A DNA stretch of 53,305 nt from Paludibacteraceae bacterium (GCA_017471175.1 JAFUVS010000005.1:1-53305), one strand, 5' to 3'. Counted from the stretch's first letter, positions 44,420 to 53,237 are shown. Numbers and translations are program-made. Notes: generated by a model from the sequence alone, not told the origin.

Positions 44420-45544
44420 ATGAAATTTGAAGTTTCCAGTTCCCGATTGTTTGCCCAGCTGCAAACCCTCAGTCGTGTTATTGCCCCCAAACCCGCTCTG
44501 CCTATTTTAGGGGGTGTCTTGTTTGAATTGCACGAGAACATACTCACACTTACTGCCTCCGATAGCGAAATCACCATCCGCACCTCTGTCATAGTGGATG
44601 CTTTCGAGGGGGAAGGCAAAGTGGTGTTTGGCGGCAAGTTGCTTGTGGATACGCTCAAAGAGTTCTCCGAGCAGCCTCTTACCTTTACCGTGGACGACCA
44701 GAATTTCAAACTTATCATCAAGTCCGAAAACGGTAATTACAGTTTTGTCGGCTTAAACGGAAACGAGTATCCCGAGATAGCCGAGATGCCCGCCGAAAGC
44801 CGTCAGTTGCAGTTGCCTGCACATATCCTGCTTGATGGTATCAACCAGACGATTTTCTGTACTGCAGATGACGAGTTGCGCCCCGTGATGAACGGTATCA
44901 ACGTGGATATGATGGAAGACCGCATTGTACTTGTTGCCACCGATGCGCACCGCCTTGTACGCTTCTCCGATATGACTATCAAGACGGCAGAACCTACTAA
45001 TTTCATTCTGCCCAAAAAGCCCGCCAACCTGCTGAAGAACTTACTGACCAAGGAAGACGGCGATGTGAACATGAGTTTCGATAGCAAGACCATCCGCTTT
45101 GAGTTTGACCGCACGCTCATTGTTTGCCGTCAGATAGAGGGTCGTTTCCCCAACTACAATGCCGTCATTCCGCAAAACAACCAAAACAAGGTGATTGTGG
45201 ATCGTCAGACCTTGCTCAATGCTTGCAAGCGCGTAGCCGTCTTCTCCAGCCCGGGTACGGGACTCATCAAACTCTCGCTTGACGAGAACTCGATGAAGAT
45301 TTCGGCTCAAGACATCGACTTCTCCACCAGTGCCGAGGAAACGCTCGCCTGCTCCTACAACGGAATGCCGATGGCTATTGGTTTCAAGGCACCCTTCCTT
45401 ATCGAGTTGCTTGGTGCCGTCTCCTCTGACGAGGTAATGTTTGAGCTTGCCGACCCGGCACGTGCAGGACTCATCCTGCCTACCGACTCGCAAGAGAACG
45501 AAGAAACACTGATGCTCTTAATGCCAATGCTCCTGAACGAATAA
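44420..45544 (+). CDS. dnaN: DNA polymerase III beta subunit (sliding clamp)
   Basis: The 374-residue protein matches DnaN throughout: FEVSSSRLFAQLQTLSRVI, PILGGVLFELHENILTLTAS, LVATDAHRLVRF, EGRFPNYNAVIPQNNQN and the C-terminal ETLMLLMPMLL. It forms the ring clamp that tethers polymerase to DNA. Its stop shares a base with the next start (TAATG), coupling it to a DnaQ-like exonuclease. Confidence 0.97.
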   Translation: MKFEVSSSRLFAQLQTLSRVIAPKPALPILGGVLFELHENILTLTASDSEITIRTSVIVDAFEGEGKVVFGGKLLVDTLKEFSEQPLTFTVDDQNFKLIIKSENGNYSFVGLNGNEYPEIAEMPAESRQLQLPAHILLDGINQTIFCTADDELRPVMNGINVDMMEDRIVLVATDAHRLVRFSDMTIKTAEPTNFILPKKPANLLKNLLTKEDGDVNMSFDSKTIRFEFDRTLIVCRQIEGRFPNYNAVIPQNNQNKVIVDRQTLLNACKRVAVFSSPGTGLIKLSLDENSMKISAQDIDFSTSAEETLACSYNGMPMAIGFKAPFLIELLGAVSSDEVMFELADPARAGLILPTDSQENEETLMLLMPMLLNE

Positions 45545-46332
45545 TGAGACTGCAACTGACACGCCCGCTCATCTTCTTTGACCTTGAGACGACGGGCATC
45601 AACATTGCCTCCGACCGTATCGTGGAAATCAGTTATTACAAACTCTTCCCGAATCAAACGGCAGAAGGAAAGACCTTGCGCATCAAGCCCACCAAATACA
45701 CGGGTGGAGTGGAGGTGCAGATGCACATTCCTGAAGAGGCAACTGCCGTTCACGGCATCCACGATGAAGACGTAGCCGACTGCCCCACCTTCAGACAGGT
45801 GGCGGCGCAGTTGGCAGAAGTCTTTGCCGACGGCGACCTTGCAGGCTACAACAGTACGCACTTCGACATTCCGCTCCTTGCCGAAGAGTTCCTGCGGGCA
45901 GGTCAGCAGATTGACCTGAAGAGCAAACACTGCATAGATGTATTCACTATCTTCCAGCGTCATGAGCCGCGTACATTGACCGCTGCTTACCAATTCTATT
46001 GCGGCAAGAATCTTGATGAAGCGCACTCCGCCAATGCCGACACGATGGCTACCTACGAGGTGCTGATGGCGCAAATGGACCGCTACCAAGACCTTCCCGC
46101 TACGGTCAAAGAACTGTCTGACAGCCTCACAGGCGACAAGCGAATGGCGGACTTTGCAGGGCGGGTGCTTTACGATGCGCAAGGGAAGGAAGTGTTCAAC
46201 TTCGGCAAGTACAAAGGGCAGCGCGTCGTAGATGTGTTCCGCCGCGACAGAGGCTACTACTCATGGCTGCTTGACAGCGATTTTCCTGAATATACCAAAA
46301 GCGTTTTCAAACGCGTTTATCTCTCCTTATGA
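45544..46332 (+). CDS. DnaQ-like 3'-5' exonuclease
   Basis: The 262-residue protein has the DEDDh exonuclease motifs FFDLETTGI (Asp12, Glu14), AGYNSTHFDIPLL and HSANADTMATYEV. The C-terminal FNFGKYKGQRVVDVFRRDRG resembles the small segment found after exonuclease domains of Bacteroidota DnaQ-like proteins. It is likely the proofreading or a repair exonuclease acting with the clamp encoded just upstream. It overlaps the next gene by 4 bp. Confidence 0.9.
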   Translation: MRLQLTRPLIFFDLETTGINIASDRIVEISYYKLFPNQTAEGKTLRIKPTKYTGGVEVQMHIPEEATAVHGIHDEDVADCPTFRQVAAQLAEVFADGDLAGYNSTHFDIPLLAEEFLRAGQQIDLKSKHCIDVFTIFQRHEPRTLTAAYQFYCGKNLDEAHSANADTMATYEVLMAQMDRYQDLPATVKELSDSLTGDKRMADFAGRVLYDAQGKEVFNFGKYKGQRVVDVFRRDRGYYSWLLDSDFPEYTKSVFKRVYLSL

Positions 46333-48320
46333 TTCCTTACCGCTCCCTCACTAACGACGAGATAGGACAACTCCAACGACAAGGTTGCTCCGCTGAAGAC
46401 TGGCAACAAGTCCTCGTTAAGGATGGGTTTGACCCGCAGTATGTAGAAGATGCGCACTTCTCAGGCGAAGTGCGTATTGGTGTCTTTAATCGTATCGTTA
46501 CGATGCCCGGCGGCGTGCATATTCATTCAGGCATTCGCCATGCGGTCATTCATAACTGCACCATCGGAGATGACTGCCATATCTACAACGTTCATAACTA
46601 CATAGCTAACTACCATATCGGCTCGGACACGTGCATCGAGAACGTCAATGCCGTACTTGTGGACGGGAAGAGCCGCTTCGGAAACGGCGTACGGGTGGCG
46701 GTGATGAACGAAGGAGGCGGCAGAGAGATTCCTATCTTCGATTGCCTCAGTGCCCACTTGGCATATATCCTGACGCTATACCGCCATCGCCCGAATCTGA
46801 TTCAGAAAGTGGAGCAGATGATAGATGCTTACGCAGCGGAGCAAGAGAGTGAAATGGGGTCTATCGGGAAGCACGTGCGCATCATTAACTGCGGCAGTAT
46901 CAAGAACGTGCGCATCGGAGATTATGCCCAAGTAGCCGGAACAAGCCGCCTTCGCAACGGTAGTATCAATTCCAACGAGGCTGCACCCGTACGCATCGGA
47001 AGCGGTGTCAAATGTACGGACTTTATTATCTCATCCGGCGTAGAGATTAGCGACTCCACGCTTGTGGACAAGTGCTTTGTGGGGCAGGGTTGCATCTTTG
47101 ACAAGCATTATTCGGCAGGCGAAAGTCTGTTCTTTAGCAATTGTCAGGGGATGCACGGTGAGGCGGCAGCCATCTTTGCCGGACCCTATACGGTGACTCA
47201 CCATAAGTCCACCCTCCTCATAGCCGGTATGTTCTCCTTCCTCAATGCCGGCTCGGGTAGCAACCAGTCGAACCACATGTACAAACTCGGTCCTATCCAC
47301 CAAGGCTTGGTGGAGCGCGGGTCGAAAACGACATCCGACTCCTACCTGCTGTGGCCCAGCCGCATCGGCGCTTTCAGTCTGGTAATGGGGCGGCATACCC
47401 ATCATACCGACACCTCATCACTCCCATTCTCCTACCTCATAGAGAATAACTCCGAGAGTTTTCTTGTGCCGGGAGCCAATCTCAGAACGGTCGGTACCAT
47501 CCGTGATGCGCAGAAATGGCCCAAACGAGACAACCGCAAAGACCCCGTTCGTTTGGATCAAATCAACTTCAATCTCCTCTCTCCCTATACCATCCAAAAG
47601 ATGATACAGGGCAAGGCTGTCCTCTCAGAGTTGCAGCAGATTAGCGGTGAGAACACCGAAGTCTATGGCTACAAGAACTGCAAGATACGCAACGCCTCGC
47701 TGCGCCATGGTATAAGCTACTACCAACTCGGTATAGCCAAGTTCCTCGGCAACTCGCTCATATCGCGCATTGAGAAGCACCTATCACCCGACACAACGCA
47801 CCTCAACATCGAGCAAATTCGCCGTGTCCTTGTTCCCGACACACCTATCGGCGCGGGCGAATGGATTGACCTAAGCGGACTGATTGCGCCTAAATCGGAG
47901 ATTACCCGTCTGATGGACGAGATAGAAAACGGACAACTGACGCTCCACGAGGTACAGCAACGCTTTGTCTCTCTTCACGAGAACTACTACACCTACGAGT
48001 GGACGTGGGCTCTCGCCGTTTTAGAACAAGTTTGGGGTTGTTCGGCAGCGGAGGTGACGATGGAGAAGATTATCCGAACCATTGACGAATGGCAGGACGC
48101 AGTCGTTCGGCTGGATCGGATGATTTACGAAGATGCCAAGAAAGAGTTTGACCTCAACAGCCAGACGGGCTTCGGTGCCGACGGCAATGATGAGCAACGG
48201 CAACAAGACTTTGAGTCGGTGCGCGGTCGATTCGAAAGCAATCCATTTGTAGTGGAGGTACTCGCCCATATTGAACGCAAGTCTGCACTTGGCACTAAGA
48301 TGCGCAAGCTGTTGGCGTAA
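46329..48320 (+). CDS. DUF4954 protein with hexapeptide-type repeats
   Basis: The 663-residue protein matches DUF4954, a Bacteroidota/Spirochaete family. Residues about 50-270 and around 330-360 hold repeats with isoleucine/valine every sixth residue (HAVIHNCTIGDDCHIYNVHN, RIINCGSIKNVRIGDYAQVA), which predicts a left-handed beta-helix as in acyl or sugar-nucleotide transferases. A helical C-terminal third follows. Function is not established. Translational coupling to the exonuclease gene suggests co-expression, not necessarily shared function. Confidence 0.85.
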   Translation: MIPYRSLTNDEIGQLQRQGCSAEDWQQVLVKDGFDPQYVEDAHFSGEVRIGVFNRIVTMPGGVHIHSGIRHAVIHNCTIGDDCHIYNVHNYIANYHIGSDTCIENVNAVLVDGKSRFGNGVRVAVMNEGGGREIPIFDCLSAHLAYILTLYRHRPNLIQKVEQMIDAYAAEQESEMGSIGKHVRIINCGSIKNVRIGDYAQVAGTSRLRNGSINSNEAAPVRIGSGVKCTDFIISSGVEISDSTLVDKCFVGQGCIFDKHYSAGESLFFSNCQGMHGEAAAIFAGPYTVTHHKSTLLIAGMFSFLNAGSGSNQSNHMYKLGPIHQGLVERGSKTTSDSYLLWPSRIGAFSLVMGRHTHHTDTSSLPFSYLIENNSESFLVPGANLRTVGTIRDAQKWPKRDNRKDPVRLDQINFNLLSPYTIQKMIQGKAVLSELQQISGENTEVYGYKNCKIRNASLRHGISYYQLGIAKFLGNSLISRIEKHLSPDTTHLNIEQIRRVLVPDTPIGAGEWIDLSGLIAPKSEITRLMDEIENGQLTLHEVQQRFVSLHENYYTYEWTWALAVLEQVWGCSAAEVTMEKIIRTIDEWQDAVVRLDRMIYEDAKKEFDLNSQTGFGADGNDEQRQQDFESVRGRFESNPFVVEVLAHIERKSALGTKMRKLLA

Positions 48321-48325
48321 TAATA

Positions 48326-48361
48326 AAGAGGATGTGTCTAAAGCACATCCTCTTCTTTTTT
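48326..48361. terminator. Bidirectional terminator between DUF4954 and panB genes
   Basis: AAGAGGATGTG (48326-48336) pairs with CACATCCTCTT (48344-48354), followed by CTTTTTT on the plus strand. It lies between the two converging stops. Confidence 0.88.
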
Positions 48362-49184
48362 AATAGCTTTCTTTTTCGTTGGGAAAATCGCGACTTTGTA
48401 CGGCGGCTATGTAATCTTGAACCGCTGTTTTTATTTCGCCGCCTAATTCGGCAAAATGGCGAAGGAACTTGGGTTGGAAACCTTCATTCAGTCCTAACAT
48501 ATCGTGCAGCACTAACACTTGCCCGTGGGTCTGATTGCCTGCGCCGATTCCTATGGTGGCACAATGATAAGGAGTTAATCGAGCCGTCACCTCTGCTGCC
48601 AACGCCGCCGGAATCTTCTCTAATACCACCGAGAAACAACCTGCCTGAGCCAACAACTCGGCATCGTGCAGCAGTTTATCCGCCTCTGCTTGTTCTTTGG
48701 CGCGCAGACCGTAGCCGCCAAACTGATTGACCGACTGCGGCGTCAGCCCTAAATGCCCCATTACAGGGATACCTATCTGATTGATATGGCGTATGGTAGG
48801 CAGTATTTCTTCGCCGCCTTCAATCTTGACGGCATCGCAACCTGACTCCTTTATCATTCGTATCGCATTGCGAACGCCGTCCTCTTCGCTAATCTGATAC
48901 GACCCGAAAGGCATATCCACAACGACCATCGCGTGTTTTGCGGCACGAACCACGCCCTTTGTCAGAAATATCATCTCATCCACCGTAATGGGCAGCGTCT
49001 TGTCGTTGCCGCATACCACGTTGGATGCACTATCTCCTACTAATAGGATATCCGCTCCGGCTTCGTCCACCAAGCGCGCCAACGTAAAATCATACGACGT
49101 AAGCATAGAGATAGGTTCGTTATTGTCCGCCATCTGACGGATGCGAGTAGTCGTTATACGGCTGTTTTGTGTATGTACACTCAT
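48360..49184 (-). CDS. panB: 3-methyl-2-oxobutanoate hydroxymethyltransferase
   Basis: The 274-residue enzyme has SMLTSYDFTLARLVDEAGAD, ILLVGDSASNVVCGNDKTLP, GHLGLTPQSVNQFGG and GIGAGNQTHGQVLVLHDMLG, the PanB pattern. It makes ketopantoate from 2-oxoisovalerate and methylene-tetrahydrofolate, the first step of pantothenate synthesis. ATG 49184 is chosen because the promoter at 49238-49245 lies inside the longer frame. Confidence 0.96.
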   Translation of the reverse strand: MSVHTQNSRITTTRIRQMADNNEPISMLTSYDFTLARLVDEAGADILLVGDSASNVVCGNDKTLPITVDEMIFLTKGVVRAAKHAMVVVDMPFGSYQISEEDGVRNAIRMIKESGCDAVKIEGGEEILPTIRHINQIGIPVMGHLGLTPQSVNQFGGYGLRAKEQAEADKLLHDAELLAQAGCFSVVLEKIPAALAAEVTARLTPYHCATIGIGAGNQTHGQVLVLHDMLGLNEGFQPKFLRHFAELGGEIKTAVQDYIAAVQSRDFPNEKESY

Positions 49185-49237
49185 AGAATATCGTTTTTTA
49201 GATCCAAAAAAGTATCGTTTCCCCTTTTTCGGGGGCG

Positions 49238-49245
49238 CAAAAGTA
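49238..49245 (-). promoter_or_regulatory. Promoter of panB
   Basis: TACTTTTG on the minus strand, followed by CGCCCCC, lies 53 bp before the start codon. Confidence 0.7.
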
Positions 49246-49295
49246 CTACTTTTCCGTATAGTGAACAATTTTTTGGGTCATTTCAACAAAAAGAG

Positions 49296-49303
49296 TACTT
49301 TTG
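49296..49303 (+). promoter_or_regulatory. Promoter adjoining the GTG start of the FecCD permease
   Basis: TACTTTTG followed by CCGC ends four bases before GTG at 49308. The transcription start expected from this element falls at or just after the start codon. Confidence 0.7.
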
Positions 49304-49307
49304 CCGC

Positions 49308-50273
49308 GTGAAGCGAAATGCGATTATCTTTTTCGGTTTATCCCTGTTATTAGTCTTATTGGCAGGCTTGGATATCTGCGTGGGCAGCCGATGGCTGTCT
49401 CCGTGGGGTGAGATGACGCAGATTGAGCGGCATATCCTGCTCACGTTGCGTCTGCCCAAGATGCTCACCGCCATTATGGCAGGTATGGCTTTGTCGGTCA
49501 GCGGCCTGATGATGCAGACTTTGTTCCGAAACCCGTTAGCAGGTCCCTATATATTAGGTGTGAGCAGCGGTGCGGGCTTGGGGGTAGCTTTGGTGACCAT
49601 CGGCGGAATGAGTATCGGACTGACCATCGGCGGCGGCAATCTGCTCATCACCTTGGCTGCCATCGCAGGCAGTATGCTCACCCTGCTGTTGGTTCTGGTC
49701 ATAGCGCGGCGCGTCAAGGACAATGTCAGTCTGCTTATCGTCGGTATGATGATCGGCTCCATAGCAAGTGCACTGGTCAATATATTGCAGACGTTTGCCA
49801 ATCCCGATGCGCTCAAACTATTCATTACGTGGACCTTCGGCAGTTTGAGCAGTGTCGGTTGGAAGGAAATCAAGATTTTAGTCCCTATTATTCTTGCGGG
49901 TATGCTGTGTGCGGTCTTTCTTATCAAGAAGTTAGACGGGTTGCGGTTAGGAGAGAACTACGCGCGCGGTTTGGGTATCGGCATCGGAAGGACGCGATTG
50001 ATGATTGTTTTGGCAACTGGTTTATTAGCAGGTGGGGTTACGGTTTTTTGCGGTCCGATTGCGTTTATCGGCGTTGCCGTCCCCCATATAGCGAGAGGTT
50101 TATTGCGCACTTCAGCCCATCGTCTCACCCTTCCGGCTACGGCGTTGGTGGGAGCGGACTTGCTGTTAGTGTGCGATATGCTGTGCAGTCTGGGCACGTA
50201 TCCGTTGCCTATCTCAACGATGAGCGCGCTGTTTGGCGCACCGATAATTATTTGGATTCTCTTAAAGAAATAA
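49308..50273 (+). CDS. FecCD-family ABC transporter permease, GTG start
   Basis: The 321-residue protein has about nine to ten membrane helices and FecCD/BtuC motifs: ERHILLTLRLPKMLTAIMAG, LSVSGLMMQTLFRNPLAGPY, LGVSSGAGLG and FCGPIAFIGVAVPHIARGLL. These permeases import siderophore iron, haem or vitamin B12. No binding protein or ATPase gene is adjacent, so the substrate is unknown. The GTG at 49308 is the only start compatible with the promoter, and KRNAIIFFGLSLLLVLL after it is a normal first helix. It is 4 bp ahead of aroC. Confidence 0.88.
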   Translation: MKRNAIIFFGLSLLLVLLAGLDICVGSRWLSPWGEMTQIERHILLTLRLPKMLTAIMAGMALSVSGLMMQTLFRNPLAGPYILGVSSGAGLGVALVTIGGMSIGLTIGGGNLLITLAAIAGSMLTLLLVLVIARRVKDNVSLLIVGMMIGSIASALVNILQTFANPDALKLFITWTFGSLSSVGWKEIKILVPIILAGMLCAVFLIKKLDGLRLGENYARGLGIGIGRTRLMIVLATGLLAGGVTVFCGPIAFIGVAVPHIARGLLRTSAHRLTLPATALVGADLLLVCDMLCSLGTYPLPISTMSALFGAPIIIWILLKK

Positions 50274-50277
50274 GGCG

Positions 50278-51237
50278 ATGAACACCTTCGGCGAGTATTT
50301 TTCGTTCACCTCCTTCGGCGAGTCGCACGGCAAGGCGGTTGGCGGCGTGGTGGATGGTGTACAAGCAGGTACGCTTATCTCGCTTGATGTCATTCGCGAA
50401 ATGCTTGCTCGCCGATCGGGCAGAGGTCTGCCGGGCGTTTCGCCACGCGCTGCTGTCGAACCCGACCAAGTGGAGTGGCTCAGCGGAGTGATAGAAGAAG
50501 GCGGACAGTGGGTGGCTCTCGGCACACCCATCGCTTTTCTTATCCGCAACCAAGATGCTCGCAGTCAGGACTATGCGTGGCTGCGTCATTCGTTCCGTCC
50601 CGGGCACGCCGACTATACCTACCAAGCCAAGTACGGTTTGCGTGACTATCGAGGGGGCGGACGGGCAAGCGCAAGAGAAACAGCCGCCCGTGTGGCGGCA
50701 GGAGCCATCGCCAAGCAACTCTTAGCAGACAAGGGCATCACCATCCGCGCCCGACTGCTGCAAGTAGGGCAAGAAACAGACCCCGTAAAGATAGAGCAAC
50801 TGCTGCAAGCGGTTCAAGCTGCAGGCGATTCAATAGGCGGCATTGTGGGTTGCGTCATAGAGGGACTGCCTGCAGGCGTAGGCGAACCGCTTTTTGACAA
50901 GTTACAGGCTCGTTTGGCAGCGGCTATGATGAGCATCAACGGCTGCCACGGCTTTGACTACGGATTTGGATTCGATTCGTTGGCTCTGCACGGCAGCGAC
51001 TTATATGAGAAAGACGGTCAGCCGGTGGATGTGCTCTCGCCGCAAGCGATGAGCGGTGGTATAGCAGGCGGCATTTCCGATGGGACAACCGTCCGTTTCC
51101 GCTGCTTGTTCAAGCCCGCTGCCACGATTCGCCGTCTCTATGGCGGCAGGCACGACTGTTGTATCGCCGTCCGCGCCGTCCCCGTAGTGGAGGCTATGAC
51201 AGCCCTCACAATCCAAGATTTTTTATCGTCAGAATGA
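50278..51237 (+). CDS. aroC: Chorismate synthase, short and divergent
   Basis: The 319-residue protein has the chorismate synthase core: FTSFGESHGKAVGGVVDG, RSQDYAWLRHSFRPGHADYT, YGLRDYRGGGRASARETAAR, AGVGEPLFDKLQARLAAAMM and GRHDCCIAVRAVPVVEAM. It converts EPSP to chorismate using reduced FMN. It is shorter than the usual 350-360 residues: the loop before GRHD is cut to TIRRLYG and the usual GRHDPC reads GRHDCC. The N-terminal RRRPG element reads RRSGRGLPG. Identity is secure; full activity is less so. Confidence 0.88.
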   Translation: MNTFGEYFSFTSFGESHGKAVGGVVDGVQAGTLISLDVIREMLARRSGRGLPGVSPRAAVEPDQVEWLSGVIEEGGQWVALGTPIAFLIRNQDARSQDYAWLRHSFRPGHADYTYQAKYGLRDYRGGGRASARETAARVAAGAIAKQLLADKGITIRARLLQVGQETDPVKIEQLLQAVQAAGDSIGGIVGCVIEGLPAGVGEPLFDKLQARLAAAMMSINGCHGFDYGFGFDSLALHGSDLYEKDGQPVDVLSPQAMSGGIAGGISDGTTVRFRCLFKPAATIRRLYGGRHDCCIAVRAVPVVEAMTALTIQDFLSSE

Positions 51238-51240
51238 ACC

Positions 51241-51423
51241 CTAATGGACTGTATTTCTCCGCGCTGACGGCATAGTCAATCTATGCGAAATGAAATACAC
51301 TACCGGCACCTATACGCCAACCAAAATATAACGCTGAAAGATCTATTCATATAACCGATTATTTTCAGCCATACGAGGGTGTTTTTAGCCTCGTATGGCT
51401 GAAAATACTAAAACCTCTACACT
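51241..51423 (+). promoter_or_regulatory. Leader region with a 19-bp perfect stem-loop
   Basis: TATTTTCAGCCATACGAGG (51360-51378) and its exact complement (51389-51407) form a 19-bp stem with a 10-base loop, ending 16 bp before the next start codon. No T-run follows on either strand, so it is not a standard terminator. A smaller hairpin GCATAG-TCAAT-CTATGC is at 51270-51286. No TAnnTTTG element was seen. Confidence 0.7.
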
Positions 51424-52047
51424 ATGAAAGTACTACTCATTAACGGCAGCCCGCGCAAGAGCGGCAACACATTCACTGCCCTTCACGAGATAGCCGAAAC
51501 ACTGCATTCAGAAGGCATTGACTCCGAAATAGTCTGGATTGGCAACAAGCCCGTTCGCGGCTGCATAGCCTGCGGCAGTTGTGCTGCTAACGGCAACGGT
51601 CGTTGCGTCTTTGACGACGACGTATGCAATGCTATTTCTGCCAAGTTTGCCGAATCGGACGGTTTCGTGTTCGGTTCGCCCGTCTATTACGGCCAGCCCA
51701 ACGGGGCTTTGCTGGCTATTATGCAACGAGCCTTCTTCTCGAACGGCGAACACGTGCAGAACAAGCCTGCCGCAGCGGTAACCATCTGCCGCCGTGGCGG
51801 GGCTACGGCTGCCTTTGAAGCCTTGCAGATGCCGTTGCAGATGATGAATATGCCCGTAGCGACCTCGCAGTACTGGAATATCGTTTACGGTCGCGAACCC
51901 GGGCAGGCAGCACAGGATACGGAGGGGATGCAGACGATGCGTACCCTCGCCCATAACCTCGCGTGGATGCTTCGTGGCCTGCGGGGCGAACAAGCACCCG
52001 CCGTCCCCCAACGCGAAGAAAGACAAGCGATGCACTTCATCCGCTGA
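51424..52047 (+). CDS. NADPH-dependent FMN reductase / iron-sulfur-type flavoprotein
   Basis: The 207-residue protein has the flavodoxin-like FMN loop NGSPRKSGNTFTAL (6-19) and FGSPVYYGQPNGALLAIMQR. Between them is a compact cysteine cluster in RGCIACGSCAANGNGRCVFD, spaced C-x2-C-x2-C-x7-C, the pattern of Isf-type flavoproteins that bind a 4Fe-4S cluster. It may pass electrons in oxygen or oxidant defence; the partner is unknown. Many related reductases carry these cysteines without a proven cluster. The gene sits behind the large stem-loop. Confidence 0.82.
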   Translation: MKVLLINGSPRKSGNTFTALHEIAETLHSEGIDSEIVWIGNKPVRGCIACGSCAANGNGRCVFDDDVCNAISAKFAESDGFVFGSPVYYGQPNGALLAIMQRAFFSNGEHVQNKPAAAVTICRRGGATAAFEALQMPLQMMNMPVATSQYWNIVYGREPGQAAQDTEGMQTMRTLAHNLAWMLRGLRGEQAPAVPQREERQAMHFIR

Positions 52048-52089
52048 CACCTCGTACCCTTGTGGCTAAAACAAATTTTATAAAATAGT

Positions 52090-52535
52090 AACTGGGACGT
52101 GTTCTGGACATCCGGTATGACGAACCCCATGAACATCCTGGAGCAGATGACCTATCTGTTCTTCATGAAGATGCTGGACGATAAACAGCGTCAGGAGGAG
52201 GCGAACGCAGCCGTGTGTGGTTCTATGAGATGCACGCCGACGGTTTCACGCTCGACCAGAAACGTACGCCCTGCGCCGAGAACGACATACCCGATGTCAT
52301 CAACCGTTTCCAACACCTCGATGCGGAGCAGAGCCGCACACGCAAAGAGCAGTCGTTCTTTGTGCCTGTGGAGGAGATTCGCGCCAACGACTACGACCTC
52401 ACCTTCAATAAATACAAAGAGGTAGAGCGCAAAGTGGTTGAGTACGATGCGCCGCAAACGATCCTCGCGCGTATCAACGACTTGCAGCAGCAGATAACCG
52501 ACGGACTAAGTAGCCTTCAATCCCTTATCAAGTAA
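52090..52535 (+). pseudogene. hsdM remnant with large internal deletion
   Basis: The left part reads NWDVFWTSGMTNPMNILEQM and TYLFFMKMLDDKQRQEEANA, the N-terminal helical domain of type I restriction-modification methylase subunits. Near 52208 the frame shifts directly into WFYEMHADGFTLDQKRTP and then FFVPVEEIRANDYDLTFNKY, the C-terminal end of HsdM, closing with a stop at 52535. The SAM-binding and NPPY catalytic region is missing. An in-frame stop precedes the left part. No hsdR or hsdS lies nearby in the window. Confidence 0.85.
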
Positions 52536-52737
52536 CATCTAATCTGCAATCCAATCCGTAGCATAACCGATAGATAACCGTTAGATAAACGATATATTCA
52601 GCCACTCTCAACGGCACCGCAGCGAAGCCAAACCGAGAGACAACCATCAGCATCGACCAATCTTGGGCGATAAAAAAAAGAAACTATGAAGCCCTACATT
52701 TACGCCTTCAATATTTGCATATCTGCTTAATCTTTTG
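52536..52737. other. Short spacer, nothing recognised
   Basis: The 200 bp between the hsdM relic and the next promoter contain short direct duplications (AACCGATAGATAACCGTTAG near 52564) and no coding or structural signal. Confidence 0.4.
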
Positions 52738-52745
52738 TATCTTTG
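52738..52745 (+). promoter_or_regulatory. Promoter of the decayed ATP-binding gene
   Basis: TATCTTTG followed by CGAG lies 29 bp before the ATG at 52774; the promoter seems intact although the gene is not. Confidence 0.6.
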
Positions 52746-52773
52746 CGAGATTTTTGAAAATTGAATTCATGCT

Positions 52774-53237
52774 ATGACTCAGAACGAATTAAACATATTA
52801 CCAAGCAACGCGAGAAACGCACTATTGAATACAAAGAAGCATATAGTGAGTTACCGGGCAACTTGTTTGAGACGGTTTGCACTTTTCTTAATCGTGACGG
52901 TGGTGTTATAGTGCTCGGTGCGCATGATGACGGTACTATTACTGATGGTGTCAGCCGTAATATCTATAAGTATGTTCCATTGTACACGGACAAGCAACCT
53001 GTTATTGATGATGAGAATGTATATACTGTAAAAATGGCTTTGCCGACACTGATGAATGCGGAGAATTCCGTGAGACAAGAAGGAGTGACAGAAACTACCC
53101 AGAAAACTACGGAGAAAACTAGGGAGAAAACTAGGGAGAAAATAGTAGAAGCAATTAAAAATAAGGTTCAAGACAACTTTAGAGGTATAGTTCTAAAGTT
53201 ATTTAGTAGTAAATTGTATATATTTTGTTGTTTATGA
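52774..53237 (+). pseudogene. Broken AlbA/HATPase-type ATP-binding protein gene
   Basis: The natural start at 52774 reads MTQNELNIL, the usual opening of this family, but runs out of frame. The next frame continues KQREKRTIEYKEAYSELPGN and FETVCTFLNRDGGVIVLGAH, the AlbA_2 domain. It then jumps from DDGTITDGVSRN to IYKYVPLYTDKQPVIDDENV, normally several hundred residues further on. A TEKTREKTREK segment, encoded by three 12-bp tandem units at 53102-53137, follows, and the end is truncated. So there is one frameshift, one large deletion and a cut C-terminus. Confidence 0.8.

Noticed and set aside
48332-48730. Plus-strand open frame over the panB 3' end
   Set aside because: It starts inside a terminator and is antisense to panB; no independent coding sign.
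53102-53137. 12-bp tandem repeats considered as an iteron or CRISPR
   Set aside because: They are in frame and encode the TEKTREKTREK segment that is usual near the end of this protein family.
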